NCBI RefSeq assembly: GCF_003574835.2
Contig: NZ_CP063196.1
Location: forward strand, 5,386,745 to 5,450,744
Reading direction: 5' to 3'
Source of the DNA: Thermobifida halotolerans
GTDB taxonomy: Bacteria > Actinomycetota > Actinomycetes > Streptosporangiales > Streptosporangiaceae
DNA: 64,000 bases
Shown: positions 30,783 to 45,714 of the stretch, piece by piece
How positions within the stretch are numbered: position 1 is the stretch's first letter
Layout of the letters: each line of letters starts with the position of its first letter
The notes under the pieces: model-generated
Database searches by the model: none
What the model saw: only the letters and a program-made list of their open reading frames with translations
What the model was told of the DNA's origin: nothing
Translations under genes and position numbers: made by a program

Positions 30783-31727
30783 ATGGCTGAGGTCCTCGTC
30801 CTCGTCGACCACGTCGACGGACAGGTCAAGAAGGTCACACTGGAGCTGCTGACCGCGGCCCGCCGCATCGGCGAGCCCTCCGCGGTGGTCGTGGGAGAGG
30901 CCACCGAGGAGCTGACGGCCAGGCTCGGCGAGTACGGCGCGGAGAAGATCTACACCGCCCCCGCCGAACTCGACGACTACGTCGTGGCGCCCAAGGCCGA
31001 ACTGCTGGCCAAGCTCGCCGCCGACTCCTCCGCCGCCGCCGTCCTGGTCTCGGCCACCGCCGAGAACAAGGAGATCGCCGGACGCACCGCCGTCAAACTG
31101 GGGTCGGGCGTGCTCACCGACGTGGTGGACGTCAACGCCGAGGCGGTCGCCGAGCACTCCATCTTCGGTGGCGCCGTCATCACGCACGCCCGGGTCAGAA
31201 GCGGTGTCCCCGTGGTGGCCGTACGCCCCAACGCCGTTCCGGCCGAGGCCGCGCCCGGCGCCGCCGCGGTGGAGGCCGTCTCGGTCGAGCTGTCCGACGC
31301 CGCCAAGGCCGCGCGGATCACCGAGCGCGTCAAGCAGGAGAAGGGCGCCCGTCCCGAGCTCACCGAGGCCGCGATCGTGGTCTCCGGTGGCCGCGGTGTG
31401 GGCAGCGACGACTTCTCCGTCGTGGAGAACCTGGCCGACTCGCTCGGCGCCGCGGTGGGCGCCTCCCGCGCCGCCGTCGACTCCGGCTGGTACCCGCACG
31501 CCTTCCAGGTCGGCCAGACCGGTAAGACCGTCTCGCCCAACCTCTACATCGCCCTGGGCATCTCCGGCGCGATCCAGCACCGGGCGGGCATGCAGACCTC
31601 CAAGACGATCATCGCGGTCAACAAGGACCCCGAGGCCCCGATCCTGGAGATCTCGGACTTCGCGGTCATCGGCGACCTGCACAAGGTCGCCCCGCAGTTG
31701 ACCGAGGAGATCAACAAGCGCAAGTAG
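30783..31727 (+). CDS. etfA: Electron transfer flavoprotein alpha subunit
   Basis: The 314-residue protein has the FAD-binding C-terminal domain with [12 protein letters not shown], the [11 protein letters not shown] region, [20 protein letters not shown] and [12 protein letters not shown], all typical of EtfA. It partners the preceding EtfB, with GGGGAAG before the ATG. It is followed by a strong terminator, so etfBA forms a two-gene operon. Confidence 0.96.
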   Translation: MAEVLVLVDHVDGQVKKVTLELLTAARRIGEPSAVVVGEATEELTARLGEYGAEKIYTAPAELDDYVVAPKAELLAKLAADSSAAAVLVSATAENKEIAGRTAVKLGSGVLTDVVDVNAEAVAEHSIFGGAVITHARVRSGVPVVAVRPNAVPAEAAPGAAAVEAVSVELSDAAKAARITERVKQEKGARPELTEAAIVVSGGRGVGSDDFSVVENLADSLGAAVGASRAAVDSGWYPHAFQVGQTGKTVSPNLYIALGISGAIQHRAGMQTSKTIIAVNKDPEAPILEISDFAVIGDLHKVAPQLTEEINKRK

Positions 31728-31740
31728 GCGTCTGACGCCG

Positions 31741-31789
31741 ACACACGGCGGCCCCGGACGGAAACCCTCCGCCCGGGGCCGCCGTGTGT
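31741..31789 (+). terminator. Terminator of etfBA
   Basis: Perfect 17-base arms at 31741-31757 and 31773-31789 surround a 15-base loop, starting 13 bases after the etfA stop codon. Confidence 0.8.
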
Positions 31790-31875
31790 CGGGCGGGCGG
31801 TCTGTCCCCTATCCCGCCCATGTCCGCGACCGCGCCCGCGTTTCACCCGAATCGCGGCCGTATCCTGAAAGCGCC

Positions 31876-33048
31876 ATGGTTTATCTCGACCACGCCGCCA
31901 CGACGCCGCCGCGTCCCGAGGTTCTCGCGGACATGACGGACGGGTTCGGCGTTCTCGGAAACGCGTCCTCCCTGCACGCGGCCGGACGGCAGGCCCGGCG
32001 GACGGTGGAGGAGTCCCGTGAGACCATCGCCGAGGCGTTGGGCTGTACCCCGCACGAGGTGGTGTTCACCAGCGGCGGCACCGAGGCCGACAACCTCGCG
32101 GTCAAGGGGCTGTACTGGGCGCGGCACGCCCGGGACCCCGCGCGGCGGCGCGTCCTGGTCAGCGCGGTCGAACACCACGCGGTCCTCGACCCGGCGCACT
32201 GGATGGCCGATCACCAGGGCGCACTTGTCGAGGAACTGCCCGTCGACGGGTACGGCCGCCTCGATCCCGGGACCCTGCGCGCGGCGATCGAACGCGACCC
32301 CGGAAGCGTGGCCCTCGTCTCGGTGATGTGGGCCAACAACGAGGTCGGCACGGTCCAGCCGATCGCGGAACTCGCCGCGGTCGCCGCCGAGTACGACATC
32401 TGGTTCCACACCGACGCGGTGCAGGCCGTGGGCGTCGAACCGGTCGACTTCGCCGCGAGCGGGGTGTCGGCGCTGACCCTCACCGGACACAAACTGGGCG
32501 GACCGGTCGGCGCGGGGGCGCTGCTGCTGGCCCGCGGCGTCGACCCGGTCCCGGTGCTGCACGGCGGCGGTCAGGAACGTGAGGTCCGCTCGGGGACGCT
32601 GATGACCCCGCTGCTGCGCGGCTTCGCCACCGCGGTGCGCCTGGCGGTGGCCGAGCGCGCCGAGCACGCGGCCGAACTCGCGGCGCTGCGCGACGAGCTC
32701 GTCGCCGCGGTGCGCGCGGCGGTGCCCGACATCCGGCTCAACGGCCACCCCACCGAGCGTCTCGCGGGCAACGCCAACATCGGCTTCCCCGGCTGCGAGG
32801 GCGACGCGCTGCTGATGCTGCTGGACGCCCAGGGCATCTGCTGCTCCACCGGGTCGGCGTGCTCGGCGGGGGTGTCGCAGGCCAGCCACGTCCTGCTCGC
32901 GATGGGCGCCGACCCCGACACCGCGCGGGAGTCGCTGCGCTTCTCCCTGGGCCGCGGCTCCACCTCAGCCGACGTCAAGGCACTGGCCGAGGCCATCGGC
33001 CCCGCCGTGGAGCGCGCCAGGAAGGCCCGCGCCCGTAGACGGAGCTGA
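31876..33048 (+). CDS. Cysteine desulfurase
   Basis: This PLP enzyme takes sulfur from cysteine to form a protein persulfide. The 390-residue class V aminotransferase fold has the PLP Lys at K206 (LTGHKLGG), the aspartate of HTDAVQA and the active-site loop [12 protein letters not shown] with nucleophile C329. It is a NifS/IscS-like enzyme lying close to mnmA, so it probably supplies sulfur for tRNA thiolation. The ATG is nine bases after TATCCT with no good ribosome site, pointing to a leaderless mRNA. Whether it also serves Fe-S assembly is unknown. Confidence 0.93.
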   Translation: MVYLDHAATTPPRPEVLADMTDGFGVLGNASSLHAAGRQARRTVEESRETIAEALGCTPHEVVFTSGGTEADNLAVKGLYWARHARDPARRRVLVSAVEHHAVLDPAHWMADHQGALVEELPVDGYGRLDPGTLRAAIERDPGSVALVSVMWANNEVGTVQPIAELAAVAAEYDIWFHTDAVQAVGVEPVDFAASGVSALTLTGHKLGGPVGAGALLLARGVDPVPVLHGGGQEREVRSGTLMTPLLRGFATAVRLAVAERAEHAAELAALRDELVAAVRAAVPDIRLNGHPTERLAGNANIGFPGCEGDALLMLLDAQGICCSTGSACSAGVSQASHVLLAMGADPDTARESLRFSLGRGSTSADVKALAEAIGPAVERARKARARRRS

Positions 33049-33128
33049 CCAGCGACGATCTTGACGGACGGGGCCTATGAACTGCGATTACGTCCCTCTC
33101 GCGGCAAGATCGCCGGTGTGCGGCGGAG

Positions 33129-34283
33129 TCAGCGCCCCAACTGCTTGCGGATGGGTTTGAGGATCTGGTCGATGGTGCGCCACTCGGGGTCCAGAGCGCT
33201 GGTGACGTGCACCTTGCCCTCCGACCAGCCACGGGCGGCCTTCTCGAACTCGGGGAGGACGCCCGACTCGGGGTCCAGGTAGAAGTGGAGGATCCGCTGG
33301 CCGCCGACGGTCTGCTGGGCGAACAGCGCGCCGTTGGAGCCGAGCATCTCACGCAGTCCCAGGGCGTAGGCCTCCAGCGCCGACGCCGACGCGCCCGCGG
33401 GCAGCCGGTCGTCGTCGGTCTCCGCGTAGGAGACCACGACCTGCGCGTACAGGGTCAGCGCGGGATAGTCGCGGCGGTGCAGCGGGTAGCGTGCCGACAG
33501 TTGCAGCGCGCCGCGCAGCGGGATGCGGCCCTGGAGGGTCACCCACCCGCCTCCGCCGCCCGTCCCGGACAGTTGCCGCACCACCGAGGGGACCGAGGTG
33601 GGCGGCAGCGGGTCCAGGGGCTTGTCCACCAGCGGGTGCACCGAGGAGACCCAGCGCACCAGGTCGTCCTCGCCCACGGCCAGCAGCACCACGTGCTCGG
33701 CGACCCCGCGCTGGGCCTCCTCGGGCAGGAACATGAAGTCGGGGTGGTAGACCCCCACCTCGATCCGCCCGCTGGAGTGGTCCACCCGCAGCGACACCGA
33801 GGTGTGCGCCAGGTCGAGTTCGTGGTCGTCCCAGGCCAACGTCCGGGTGAGCCGGGCGTGGTCGGCCGGGGCGGCCGGGAAGAACGCCCACTCGGCGTCC
33901 TCGGGAGCGGCGCGGTACCAGCGTTCGGCCAGCACCCGGGCCTCGTCGTCGGAGCCCGCGCGCAGGACCAGTGCGTAGGAGGCGCGCGCCGAGGCGGGCT
34001 CGTCCAGACCGGCCAGCAGCGCTTCGGGACTGTCGAAGGAGTCGAGGGAGGCGGTCAGGCCGGTCGGCTCCGACTCGGGCGCGCGGGACACCTCCCACCG
34101 GAGCCCGGGATGGATGCGCCGCACCCGTTCGTCGAGCCGTTGGGCGACGTCGTCCGGAACGGAGGTCCCCTCGTCGACGGACGCGGCCAGGGCGGCGCGG
34201 ACGTCGGTCCACCCGGACCAGAAGTCGTCGATGGCGACGGCGGACTCGGAATCGGCTGAGCGACGGCGACGGAACAGAGCCAT
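33129..34283 (-). CDS. Conserved protein of unknown function
   Basis: The 384-residue protein is not securely recognised; a DUF695-like relationship is possible. It begins MALFRRRRSADSES, has no signal peptide or membrane segment and is acidic overall. A Gly-rich linker (GTGGGGGW) lies near residue 250. The C-terminal half has alternating hydrophobic strands and ends in a basic helix (IDQILKPIRKQLGR). The start was chosen at the Met before the Arg run, where codon bias begins. It sits on the minus strand between the desulfurase and mnmA, and diverges from mnmA. Confidence 0.75.
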   Translation of the reverse strand: MALFRRRRSADSESAVAIDDFWSGWTDVRAALAASVDEGTSVPDDVAQRLDERVRRIHPGLRWEVSRAPESEPTGLTASLDSFDSPEALLAGLDEPASARASYALVLRAGSDDEARVLAERWYRAAPEDAEWAFFPAAPADHARLTRTLAWDDHELDLAHTSVSLRVDHSSGRIEVGVYHPDFMFLPEEAQRGVAEHVVLLAVGEDDLVRWVSSVHPLVDKPLDPLPPTSVPSVVRQLSGTGGGGGWVTLQGRIPLRGALQLSARYPLHRRDYPALTLYAQVVVSYAETDDDRLPAGASASALEAYALGLREMLGSNGALFAQQTVGGQRILHFYLDPESGVLPEFEKAARGWSEGKVHVTSALDPEWRTIDQILKPIRKQLGR

Positions 34284-34395
34284 ACCCTGATTTTCGCAGA
34301 ACCCCGGGGTGTTTCCGGCCGTGGGCGGTGCAACGTCGCACACGGCCGACAAACGGGTGGGCGCGGTCCCGGGAAGCGCTTAGGCTGGAAGGGCT

Positions 34396-35481
34396 ATGAC
34401 TCTGCGAGTACTGGCCGCCATGTCGGGCGGCGTGGATTCCGCTGTGGCCGCCGCGCGTGCCGTCGAGGCCGGGCACGACGTCACCGGCGTGCACCTGGCG
34501 CTGTCGGCCAACCCGCAGTCCTACCGGACGGGCGCGCGCGGCTGCTGCACCGTCGAGGACTCCCGGGACGCCCGCCGGGCCGCGGACGTGATCGGCATTC
34601 CGTTCTACGTCTGGGACATGGCCGAGGAGTTCGACCGCGAGGTCGTGCAGGACTTCGTCTCCGAGTACGCGGCCGGACGCACCCCCAACCCGTGTCTGCG
34701 GTGCAACGAGAAGATCAAGTTCCAGGCGGTCCTGGAGCGGGCACTGGCGCTCGGCTTCGACGCGGTGTGCACCGGGCACCACGTACGGCTGGACGACGGC
34801 AGGCTGCGCCGCAGCGTCGACACGGCCAAGGACCAGTCCTACGTGCTGGCGGTGCTCACCCGGGAGCAGATCGCCCACTCGATGTTCCCGCTGGGCGACT
34901 GCACCAAGGCCGAGGTGCGCGCCGAGGCGGCGCGCCGCGGCCTGTCGGTGGCCGACAAGCCCGACAGCCACGACATCTGCTTCATCGCCGACGGCGACAC
35001 CAGCGGTTTCCTGGAGCGCAGGCTCGGCAGTTCGCCCGGTCCCATCGTGGACGAGTCCGGCCAGGTGGTGGGTGAGCACAGCGGGGCGCACGCCTTCACC
35101 GTCGGCCAGCGCAGGGGGCTCAACCTCAGCGGCGCGGTCAACCGCCGGTACGTGCTGTCGATCGAGCCGGTGAGCAACACGGTGACCGTGGGGCCGCGTG
35201 CGGCGCTGGCGGTGGACCGCATCGTCGGGGAGCGCCCGGTGTGGTCCGGGTGCGAGCCGCCCGCCGAGTTGACGCCGTTCACCGTCCAACTGCGCGCCCA
35301 CGGTGAGGTGCACCCCTGCCGGGCGCGGGAGCACGACGGACGGTTGGAGATCCTCCTCGACGAGCCCGCCGTCGGGGTGGCCAAGGGACAGGCCGCGGTG
35401 CTCTACGACGGTGACGTGGTGATGGGGTCGGCGACGATCACCGCCACCTCCCGGGTGGAGCGAACCGCGGCGACCGGCTGA
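34396..35481 (+). CDS. mnmA: tRNA-specific 2-thiouridylase MnmA
   Basis: MnmA adds sulfur to uridine 34 of tRNAs for Lys, Glu and Gln using ATP. The 361-residue protein has the PP-loop SGGVDS (10-15), the nucleophile C100 in [12 protein letters not shown], the partner C195 in [11 protein letters not shown] and the GQRRGL segment. The length is standard. The cysteine desulfurase 1.3 kb upstream is a likely sulfur donor. TAGGCT lies nine bases before the ATG; the intervening GGAAGGG could also be a close ribosome site, so leaderless status is uncertain. Confidence 0.95.
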   Translation: MTLRVLAAMSGGVDSAVAAARAVEAGHDVTGVHLALSANPQSYRTGARGCCTVEDSRDARRAADVIGIPFYVWDMAEEFDREVVQDFVSEYAAGRTPNPCLRCNEKIKFQAVLERALALGFDAVCTGHHVRLDDGRLRRSVDTAKDQSYVLAVLTREQIAHSMFPLGDCTKAEVRAEAARRGLSVADKPDSHDICFIADGDTSGFLERRLGSSPGPIVDESGQVVGEHSGAHAFTVGQRRGLNLSGAVNRRYVLSIEPVSNTVTVGPRAALAVDRIVGERPVWSGCEPPAELTPFTVQLRAHGEVHPCRAREHDGRLEILLDEPAVGVAKGQAAVLYDGDVVMGSATITATSRVERTAATG

Positions 35482-35544
35482 ACGGCACGGCAGGTTGTGC
35501 CAAAAGTCCCTGATGTTCTCTTAGTCCGGATCTGTCGCGCCAGC

Positions 35545-35564
35545 TTAGGTTAGGCATAACATAG
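35545..35564. promoter_or_regulatory. IdeR/DmdR-like iron box overlapping a promoter
   Basis: TTAGGTTAGGCATAACATAG matches the first 11 bases of the actinobacterial iron-box consensus TTAGGTTAGGCTAACCTAA exactly. The right half, TAACATAG, fits after one inserted base. The same stretch contains a -10-like TAACAT. It lies 28 bases before the DedA-like gene. Binding by an iron repressor is inference. Confidence 0.4.
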
Positions 35565-35591
35565 TTCTCCCGGAGCGTTGGGAGGGCCGCG

Positions 35592-36110
35592 ATGCCGTAC
35601 GAGTTCCTGGAGGGGCGTCCGTTCTGGGTGGTCTACTTCTCCCTGCTCGGCATCGTCTTCGCCAGAGCCCAGGCGACCTACTGGCTCGGACGGGGACTCG
35701 GCGCGGGAGTGCACCGCTCCCGGATCGGTCGGCGGATCGGTTCCCGACTGGTCAGGGCCGAGAACCTCATCAACCGGTTCGGACCGCCCGCCGTCACCCT
35801 CTCCTTCCTGACGATCGGCGTGCAGACCGCGGTCAACCTCGCCTCCGGCGCCATGCGTATGCGCTTCCCGCGCTACCTCGTCGCGATGTTCCTGGGCTGC
35901 CTGGCCTGGGCGGCGGTCTACAGCCTCGGCGGCATGGCGGTCATCGCCGCCTGGTGGGGGCTCTTCCTGCGTTCGCCGTGGCTGGCAGTCGCCGCCACGG
36001 TCCTGGTCGCCGTCGCGGCCGTCGCCTTCGGCGCGTGGCGCCGCCGCCGCGCGGCCCCCGAACCGCCCGTCGAGACCGAGCGGGCGGAACCGGCGGCCAC
36101 CGCGGAGTAG
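35592..36110 (+). CDS. DedA/VTT-family-like membrane protein
   Basis: The 172-residue membrane protein has about four hydrophobic segments and a central region LINRFGPPAVTLSFLTIGVQTAVNLASGAMRM. That region resembles the re-entrant part of DedA (SNARE-associated, VTT) proteins, which act in lipid flipping and membrane homeostasis. The N terminus is short for the family and the tail after residue 145 is charged (RRRRAAPEPPVETE). GGAGGG precedes the start. An iron-box-like element overlaps its promoter. The family assignment is moderate; the function is unknown. Confidence 0.7.
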   Translation: MPYEFLEGRPFWVVYFSLLGIVFARAQATYWLGRGLGAGVHRSRIGRRIGSRLVRAENLINRFGPPAVTLSFLTIGVQTAVNLASGAMRMRFPRYLVAMFLGCLAWAAVYSLGGMAVIAAWWGLFLRSPWLAVAATVLVAVAAVAFGAWRRRRAAPEPPVETERAEPAATAE

Positions 36111-36216
36111 GGGCGCTGCCGGGGCCTCCCCGGAGCGCCGGGGCGACGCCGCCCTCCCGGCGCCGCTCGCGGCCGTGGCGGGCCGGGCGCCGCCGCGTGC
36201 CCTAGTCTGGTGCCTC

Positions 36217-39457
<3,241 letters not shown>

Positions 39458-39480
39458 GTCGACCTCCGTGCGACAAAATC

Positions 39481-39506
39481 GGCCCCCGAACCGTCGGGGG
39501 CCTGTT
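39481..39506 (+). terminator. Intrinsic terminator of ligA
   Basis: Nine-base arms GGCCCCCGA and TCGGGGGCC with a four-base loop are followed by TGTTTT, one of the few classical T-tailed terminators in this window. Confidence 0.88.
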
Positions 39507-39797
39507 TTACCTGACCAGTGAGGTAATACGATACGCGGTCAGGAGGTCACCCGGTCGGTGCCGCCCGTGGGGAGGAGGGAGGCGGCCACCACGGTCACCG
39601 ACTTACCCAAAGTCTGCGTCCGGCGACACCTGGTGACGGAACAACGTAAGCTGGCTAACAGCGGTACAAGCCGTTGACGACTGTTTTCGACCACGGGGGA
39701 TGGTCGGGACGGTCGCGTCAGAACCCGTGCGGGGCGCGAGGGGGGCGGGAGGGGAACTCAGCCGTCCGCGCGTTCCATGAACCATCCCGAGGACGTC
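39507..39797 (+). promoter_or_regulatory. Upstream region of the GGDEF-EAL gene
   Basis: No gene is seen. TTACCT (39508-39513) and AGGTAA (39520-39525) form an inverted repeat, and CCTGACC (39510-39516) pairs with GGTCAGG (39537-39543). AGTGA at 39517-39521 and TCACC at 39547-39551 are the two halves of a BldD-type signature, but with a long 25-base spacer. GAGG at 39789-39792 is the ribosome site for the next gene. Confidence 0.4.
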
Positions 39798-41903
<2,106 letters not shown>

Positions 41904-41945
41904 GATTGACCTGTCCGAATCTGCCGAAGGAACGGTTTGCAATCC

Positions 41946-42245
41946 ATGTCCGCCATCACCCGTGATGAGGTCGCGCACCTCGCCCGGTTGGCGCGGCTGG
42001 CGCTGCCCGAGGACGAGCTCGACCAGCTCGCCGCCCAGCTCGATGTGATCATCTCCGCTGTGGCCAAGGTGCAGGAGGTCGCCAAGGGCGACATCCCGCC
42101 GACCTCGCACGCCCTGCCGTTGACCAACGTCTACCGTCCTGACGAGGTCGAGTCCGGCCTCACTCCCGACCAGGCGCTGGCGGAGGCCCCGGCTGTGGAG
42201 GACGGCCGGTTCCGGGTGCCGCAGATCCTGGGGGAGGAAGAATGA
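41946..42245 (+). CDS. gatC: Aspartyl/glutamyl-tRNA amidotransferase subunit C
   Basis: The 99-residue GatC ([21 protein letters not shown], with [16 protein letters not shown]) is the small subunit that bridges GatA and GatB in the enzyme converting Glu-tRNAGln and Asp-tRNAAsn to the amides. GAAGGAA lies about 14 bases before the ATG. It overlaps gatA by four bases (ATGA), showing coupled translation. Confidence 0.95.
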   Translation: MSAITRDEVAHLARLARLALPEDELDQLAAQLDVIISAVAKVQEVAKGDIPPTSHALPLTNVYRPDEVESGLTPDQALAEAPAVEDGRFRVPQILGEEE

Positions 42246-43738
42246 CCGAGCTGATCGGGCTGAGCGCGGCCGAACTCGGCGCGGCCATCGCCTCGGGCGA
42301 GACCTCCGCGGTCGAGGTCGCCCGGGCCCACCTCGACCGGATCGAGGCGATCGACGGCCAGATCCACGCGTTCCTGCACGTCGCGGCCGACAGGGCGGTG
42401 GAGCAGGCGCGTGCGGTGGACGCCCGGCGCGCCGCGGGCGAGCGGCTCGGACCGCTGGCGGGCGTGCCCGTCGCGCACAAGGACGTGTTCACCACCAAGG
42501 ACATGCCCACCACCGCGGCCTCCAGAATCCTCGAAGGGTGGCAGCCGCCCTACGACGCCACGGTCACCGCACGCCTGCGGGAGGCCGGACTCGTCATCCT
42601 CGGCAAGACCAACATGGACGAGTTCGCCATGGGCTCCTCCACCGAGAACTCCGCCTACGGGCCCACCCGCAACCCGTGGAACCTGGAGCGCATTCCCGGC
42701 GGCTCCTCGGGCGGTTCCTCGGCGGCCGTGGCCGCGTTCGAGGCCCCCCTGGCGACCGGCACCGACACCGGCGGCTCCATCCGGCAGCCCGCCGCCGTGT
42801 GCGGTCTCGTCGGCGCCAAGCCCACCTACGGCGGTTCCTCGCGCTACGGCCTGATCGCCTTCGCCTCCTCGCTGGACACTCCGGGCCCGTTCGCCCGCAA
42901 CGTCCTCGACGCGGCCCTGCTGCACGAGGCGTTCTCCGGGCACGACCCGCGCGACTCCACCTCGGTGGACGCGCCGGTGCCGCCGGTGGTCGAGGCGGCC
43001 CGACGCGCCGACGTCTCCGGGATGCGCATCGGCATGGTCAGGGAACTGTCCGGCGAGGGCTACCAGCCGGGCGTCCTGCAGCGCTTCACCGAGGCGGTCG
43101 AACTGCTGGAGTCCCTCGGCGCGAAGGTCGTCGAGGTGTCCTGCCCGAGCTTCGCCACCGCGCTTCCGGCGTACTACCTCATCGCGCCCAGCGAGTGCTC
43201 GTCCAACCTGGCCCGGTTCGACGCGATGCGCTACGGCCTGCGGGTCGGCGACGACGGCACCCGCAGCGCCGAGGAGGTCATGTCGCTGACCCGCGCCGAG
43301 GGCTTCGGCCCCGAGGTCAAGCGCCGCATCATCCTGGGCACCTACGCGCTGTCCAGCGGCTACTACGACGCCTACTACGGTTCGGCCCAGCAGGTGCGCA
43401 CGCTCATCAAGCGCGACTTCGACGCCGCCTTCGAGCACGTCGACGTGCTGATCTCGCCCACCACGCCGACCACGGCGTTCCCGCTGGGCGAGCGCACCGA
43501 CGACCCCATGGCGATGTACCTGGCCGACCTGTGCACGATCCCGACGAACCTGGCGGGCAACGCCGCGCTGTCGGTACCGTGCGGGCTCGCCCCCGAGGAC
43601 AACCTGCCGGTGGGACTCCAGGTCATGGCGCCCGCGCTGGCCGACGACCGCACCTACCAGGTGGGTGCGGCCGTGGAGGCGGCGCTGCGCGACCGCTGGG
43701 GCGGCGACCTGCTGTCCAAGAGCGCCTTCGCGGTCTGA
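42242..43738 (+). CDS. gatA: Aspartyl/glutamyl-tRNA amidotransferase subunit A
   Basis: The 498-residue amidase releases ammonia from glutamine for the amidotransferase. The Ser-cisSer-Lys triad is visible: K80 (VAHKDVF), S155 in PGGSSGGSS and S179 in DTGGSIRQP. Its length is normal. It is cotranscribed with gatC but separated from gatB by two minus-strand surface-protein genes, an unusual break in the gatCAB cluster. A strong hairpin follows 13 bases after the stop. Confidence 0.97.
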   Translation: MTELIGLSAAELGAAIASGETSAVEVARAHLDRIEAIDGQIHAFLHVAADRAVEQARAVDARRAAGERLGPLAGVPVAHKDVFTTKDMPTTAASRILEGWQPPYDATVTARLREAGLVILGKTNMDEFAMGSSTENSAYGPTRNPWNLERIPGGSSGGSSAAVAAFEAPLATGTDTGGSIRQPAAVCGLVGAKPTYGGSSRYGLIAFASSLDTPGPFARNVLDAALLHEAFSGHDPRDSTSVDAPVPPVVEAARRADVSGMRIGMVRELSGEGYQPGVLQRFTEAVELLESLGAKVVEVSCPSFATALPAYYLIAPSECSSNLARFDAMRYGLRVGDDGTRSAEEVMSLTRAEGFGPEVKRRIILGTYALSSGYYDAYYGSAQQVRTLIKRDFDAAFEHVDVLISPTTPTTAFPLGERTDDPMAMYLADLCTIPTNLAGNAALSVPCGLAPEDNLPVGLQVMAPALADDRTYQVGAAVEAALRDRWGGDLLSKSAFAV

Positions 43739-43751
43739 CGGCCGCACGGCG

Positions 43752-43783
43752 ACGCCCCCGGAGGAAGAGCCCTCCGGGGGCGT
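43752..43783 (+). terminator. Terminator after gatA
   Basis: Thirteen-base arms ACGCCCCCGGAGG and CCTCCGGGGGCGT with a six-base loop are followed by TTCTCG. Confidence 0.8.
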
Positions 43784-43836
43784 TCTCGTGTCCGTGTCGC
43801 GCCCTGTCGGCCGCGGGGAGACACCGTCCGACACGG

Positions 43837-43872
43837 GAGCGGCCCCGCCGCATCGGTGCGACGGGGCCGCTC
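43837..43872 (-). terminator. Terminator of the first surface-protein gene
   Basis: Eleven-base arms GAGCGGCCCCG (43837-43847) and CGGGGCCGCTC (43862-43872) lie just beyond the stop codon of the minus-strand gene, converging on gatA. Confidence 0.65.
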
Positions 43873-43912
43873 GGTGGTCAGTTCGCGTCACCGGTCACCC
43901 GGTGGGCGCGGA

Positions 43913-45136
43913 TCAGACGTCGTCCGCGCCGCTCCTGCGCTTGCGGGCCAGGAACATCGCGGCGCCGCCGCCGCCGACCGCGACCACCGCGGCGGCGATC
44001 AGACCGCCCAGCGCCGCACCGGTCACGGGCAGACCGGGCTTGTCGTCGGCCGGAGGGGTCGGCTTGGGGCTGGGCGACTCGGTCTCGCTCGGGTTCGGGC
44101 TCGGGGACTCCTCCGGGGGCAGGCTGGGCGACTCGGTCACGGACGGGGTCGGGCTGGGGGACTCCCCGGGCTTCTTCGCGGTCCAGGTGATCGTGACCTC
44201 GGCGGTGGCCTCGGTCTCGCCCGCCCCGGCGGTGATCAGGGTCTGGGTCTCCTCCTGGTCCTCCACGCCCTTGAACAGGCGGCCCAGCTGAACAACGGTC
44301 TGGGCGGTGCCGGTGACGGTGGCCTCACCGTCGGGGGCGTCCTCGGGGACGTGGACGGTGAAGATCTGGCCGTCGTGGATCTCGTTGATCTCGTGGGCCT
44401 CGATGTCGAGGATCTGCACGCCCTCGGTCTCGGTGGTCAGTTCCAGCGAGACGCTGTCGGCGTTGGTGGCGACGGTGAACTCGCCGATCGGGTTGCCCGC
44501 CTCGCCGGAGGCCTCGTCCGGGGTGATGGTCAGCGAGGCCGGGGCCTGCTGGACCTCCTCGGCCTTCTCCAGCAGGTAGCCGTAGAGCGCCAGGACGTTG
44601 GCGTTGTTGTCCTTCGACAGCTTCGCGCCGTTGCTGAAGTGCCAGATGGCCGCCTGGGTGGCGGACATGGCCTGCTCGTCGGTCAGCCCGTCGATGCCGG
44701 CCTCCTCACCCAGCGTCGCGGAGTCGACCTCGGGGTAGGAGTTCTGCAGGATCCACAGCACCTTGCCGGGCTGGGAGTCGGCGAAGACGCCCTCACCCGG
44801 GTACTCCGACCACTCGCCCTCCTGGTAGTAGGCCTTGTCGAGGATCCTGGTGTCGAGGTCGATGCAGTAGGCCGGAACCCACGCGTCCTCGCCGATCTTC
44901 AGCTTGAACAGGTAGGCCCGGGAGGGGTCGTGCCCCTCGAACTCCAGGTTGAGGCCCTTCAGGATGTTGTCGGTGTACTGGGCCTGCGTGCTGTTGGAGG
45001 GGGCCTCCGGCTCGGCGGCGGCGGGGGCGGCGGACAGGCCGAAGGCGAGCGTGGCGGCTGCCGCGGCGGAGGCGAAGGAGGTGAGCGCGCGCCGTACGCC
45101 TCGGCGGGCGCGGGGGGAGGAATCTGTGGTCAACAA
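43913..45136 (-). CDS. Sortase-anchored thioester-domain surface protein 1
   Basis: The 407-residue protein has a signal peptide (cleavage near APAAA/E, residue 41) and a thioester domain with C91 (AYCIDLD) and the Gln of TQAAIW (Q161). Beta-sandwich repeats (about 190-325) and a Pro/Ser/Glu wall-spanning stalk with repeated SPSP units follow. It ends with a sorting signal LPVTG (369-373), a hydrophobic segment and RKRR. Thioester domains in Gram-positive adhesins form a Cys-Gln crosslink and bind host or matrix amines covalently. The start is a TTG at the head of the signal peptide and is less certain than the rest. A similar gene lies 579 bases upstream. Confidence 0.88.
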   Translation of the reverse strand: MLTTDSSPRARRGVRRALTSFASAAAAATLAFGLSAAPAAAEPEAPSNSTQAQYTDNILKGLNLEFEGHDPSRAYLFKLKIGEDAWVPAYCIDLDTRILDKAYYQEGEWSEYPGEGVFADSQPGKVLWILQNSYPEVDSATLGEEAGIDGLTDEQAMSATQAAIWHFSNGAKLSKDNNANVLALYGYLLEKAEEVQQAPASLTITPDEASGEAGNPIGEFTVATNADSVSLELTTETEGVQILDIEAHEINEIHDGQIFTVHVPEDAPDGEATVTGTAQTVVQLGRLFKGVEDQEETQTLITAGAGETEATAEVTITWTAKKPGESPSPTPSVTESPSLPPEESPSPNPSETESPSPKPTPPADDKPGLPVTGAALGGLIAAAVVAVGGGGAAMFLARKRRSGADDV

Positions 45137-45714
45137 GTCGTATCCCAGGTTGTCAAGGGGGCGGACGTGTGATCCGGCCGCGCAGGACGCTGCACGCGGC
45201 TGACCGTACGGGGATCGTGCCGCGAGGGGAGTAGCGGCTCGGGGGCCGATGCCTCGGTACGGGCGTCCGGTCGGATCGGAAGAACAGCGGATGTCGCTAC
45301 GCGGTGAGGCCGGTCGTTGTTCGTCAGTGCCTGGTCGACACCGGGGTCGCCAGGCGGCCGATCACCGCACCGCCAGATAATAGCGATCTTTATCCGCAGC
45401 TTCCAACAGAACGGTGAAAACCGGCCGATATGTTTTTGGTCCTTGTGCGGTCGGGGGGCGGCGCTATCCGGTTGTCGTGGAAGGCGTCTCGCCTCCAGCC
45501 TGATCCCTGATCTGACCAGCGTAAAGGCGAGGGCCAGGAATGCTGGGCAGTGTACTTTCCGGGAGTGGCGTCATCAATTTTTGCGATCCCTGAACAGAGG
45601 GGACGCGCAGGAGGGCCGGATGGATTACCGGCAATCACCAATCGTTACCGCCGAAGTCCTCGAAACGGTGACCGGTTCCGGCCACCTCGAATTCTCCGGC
45701 AGTTCGGCGGCCCG
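45137..45714. other. Spacer between the two surface-protein genes
   Basis: This 578-base region is less GC-rich than its surroundings around 45375-45660. No coding frame has convincing codon bias. It should hold the promoter of the first surface-protein gene and the end of the second transcript. A palindromic CCGGTTCCGG near 45675 could be part of a terminator. The lower GC is compatible with acquired DNA. Confidence 0.4.

Noticed and set aside
45151..45156. TTGACA on the minus strand just before the first surface-protein start
   Set aside because: No -10 is correctly spaced and transcription would start inside the signal-peptide codons, so it is probably chance.
45390..45641. An 83-codon minus-strand frame between the surface-protein genes
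   Set aside because: No ribosome site, no codon bias and no recognisable sequence.
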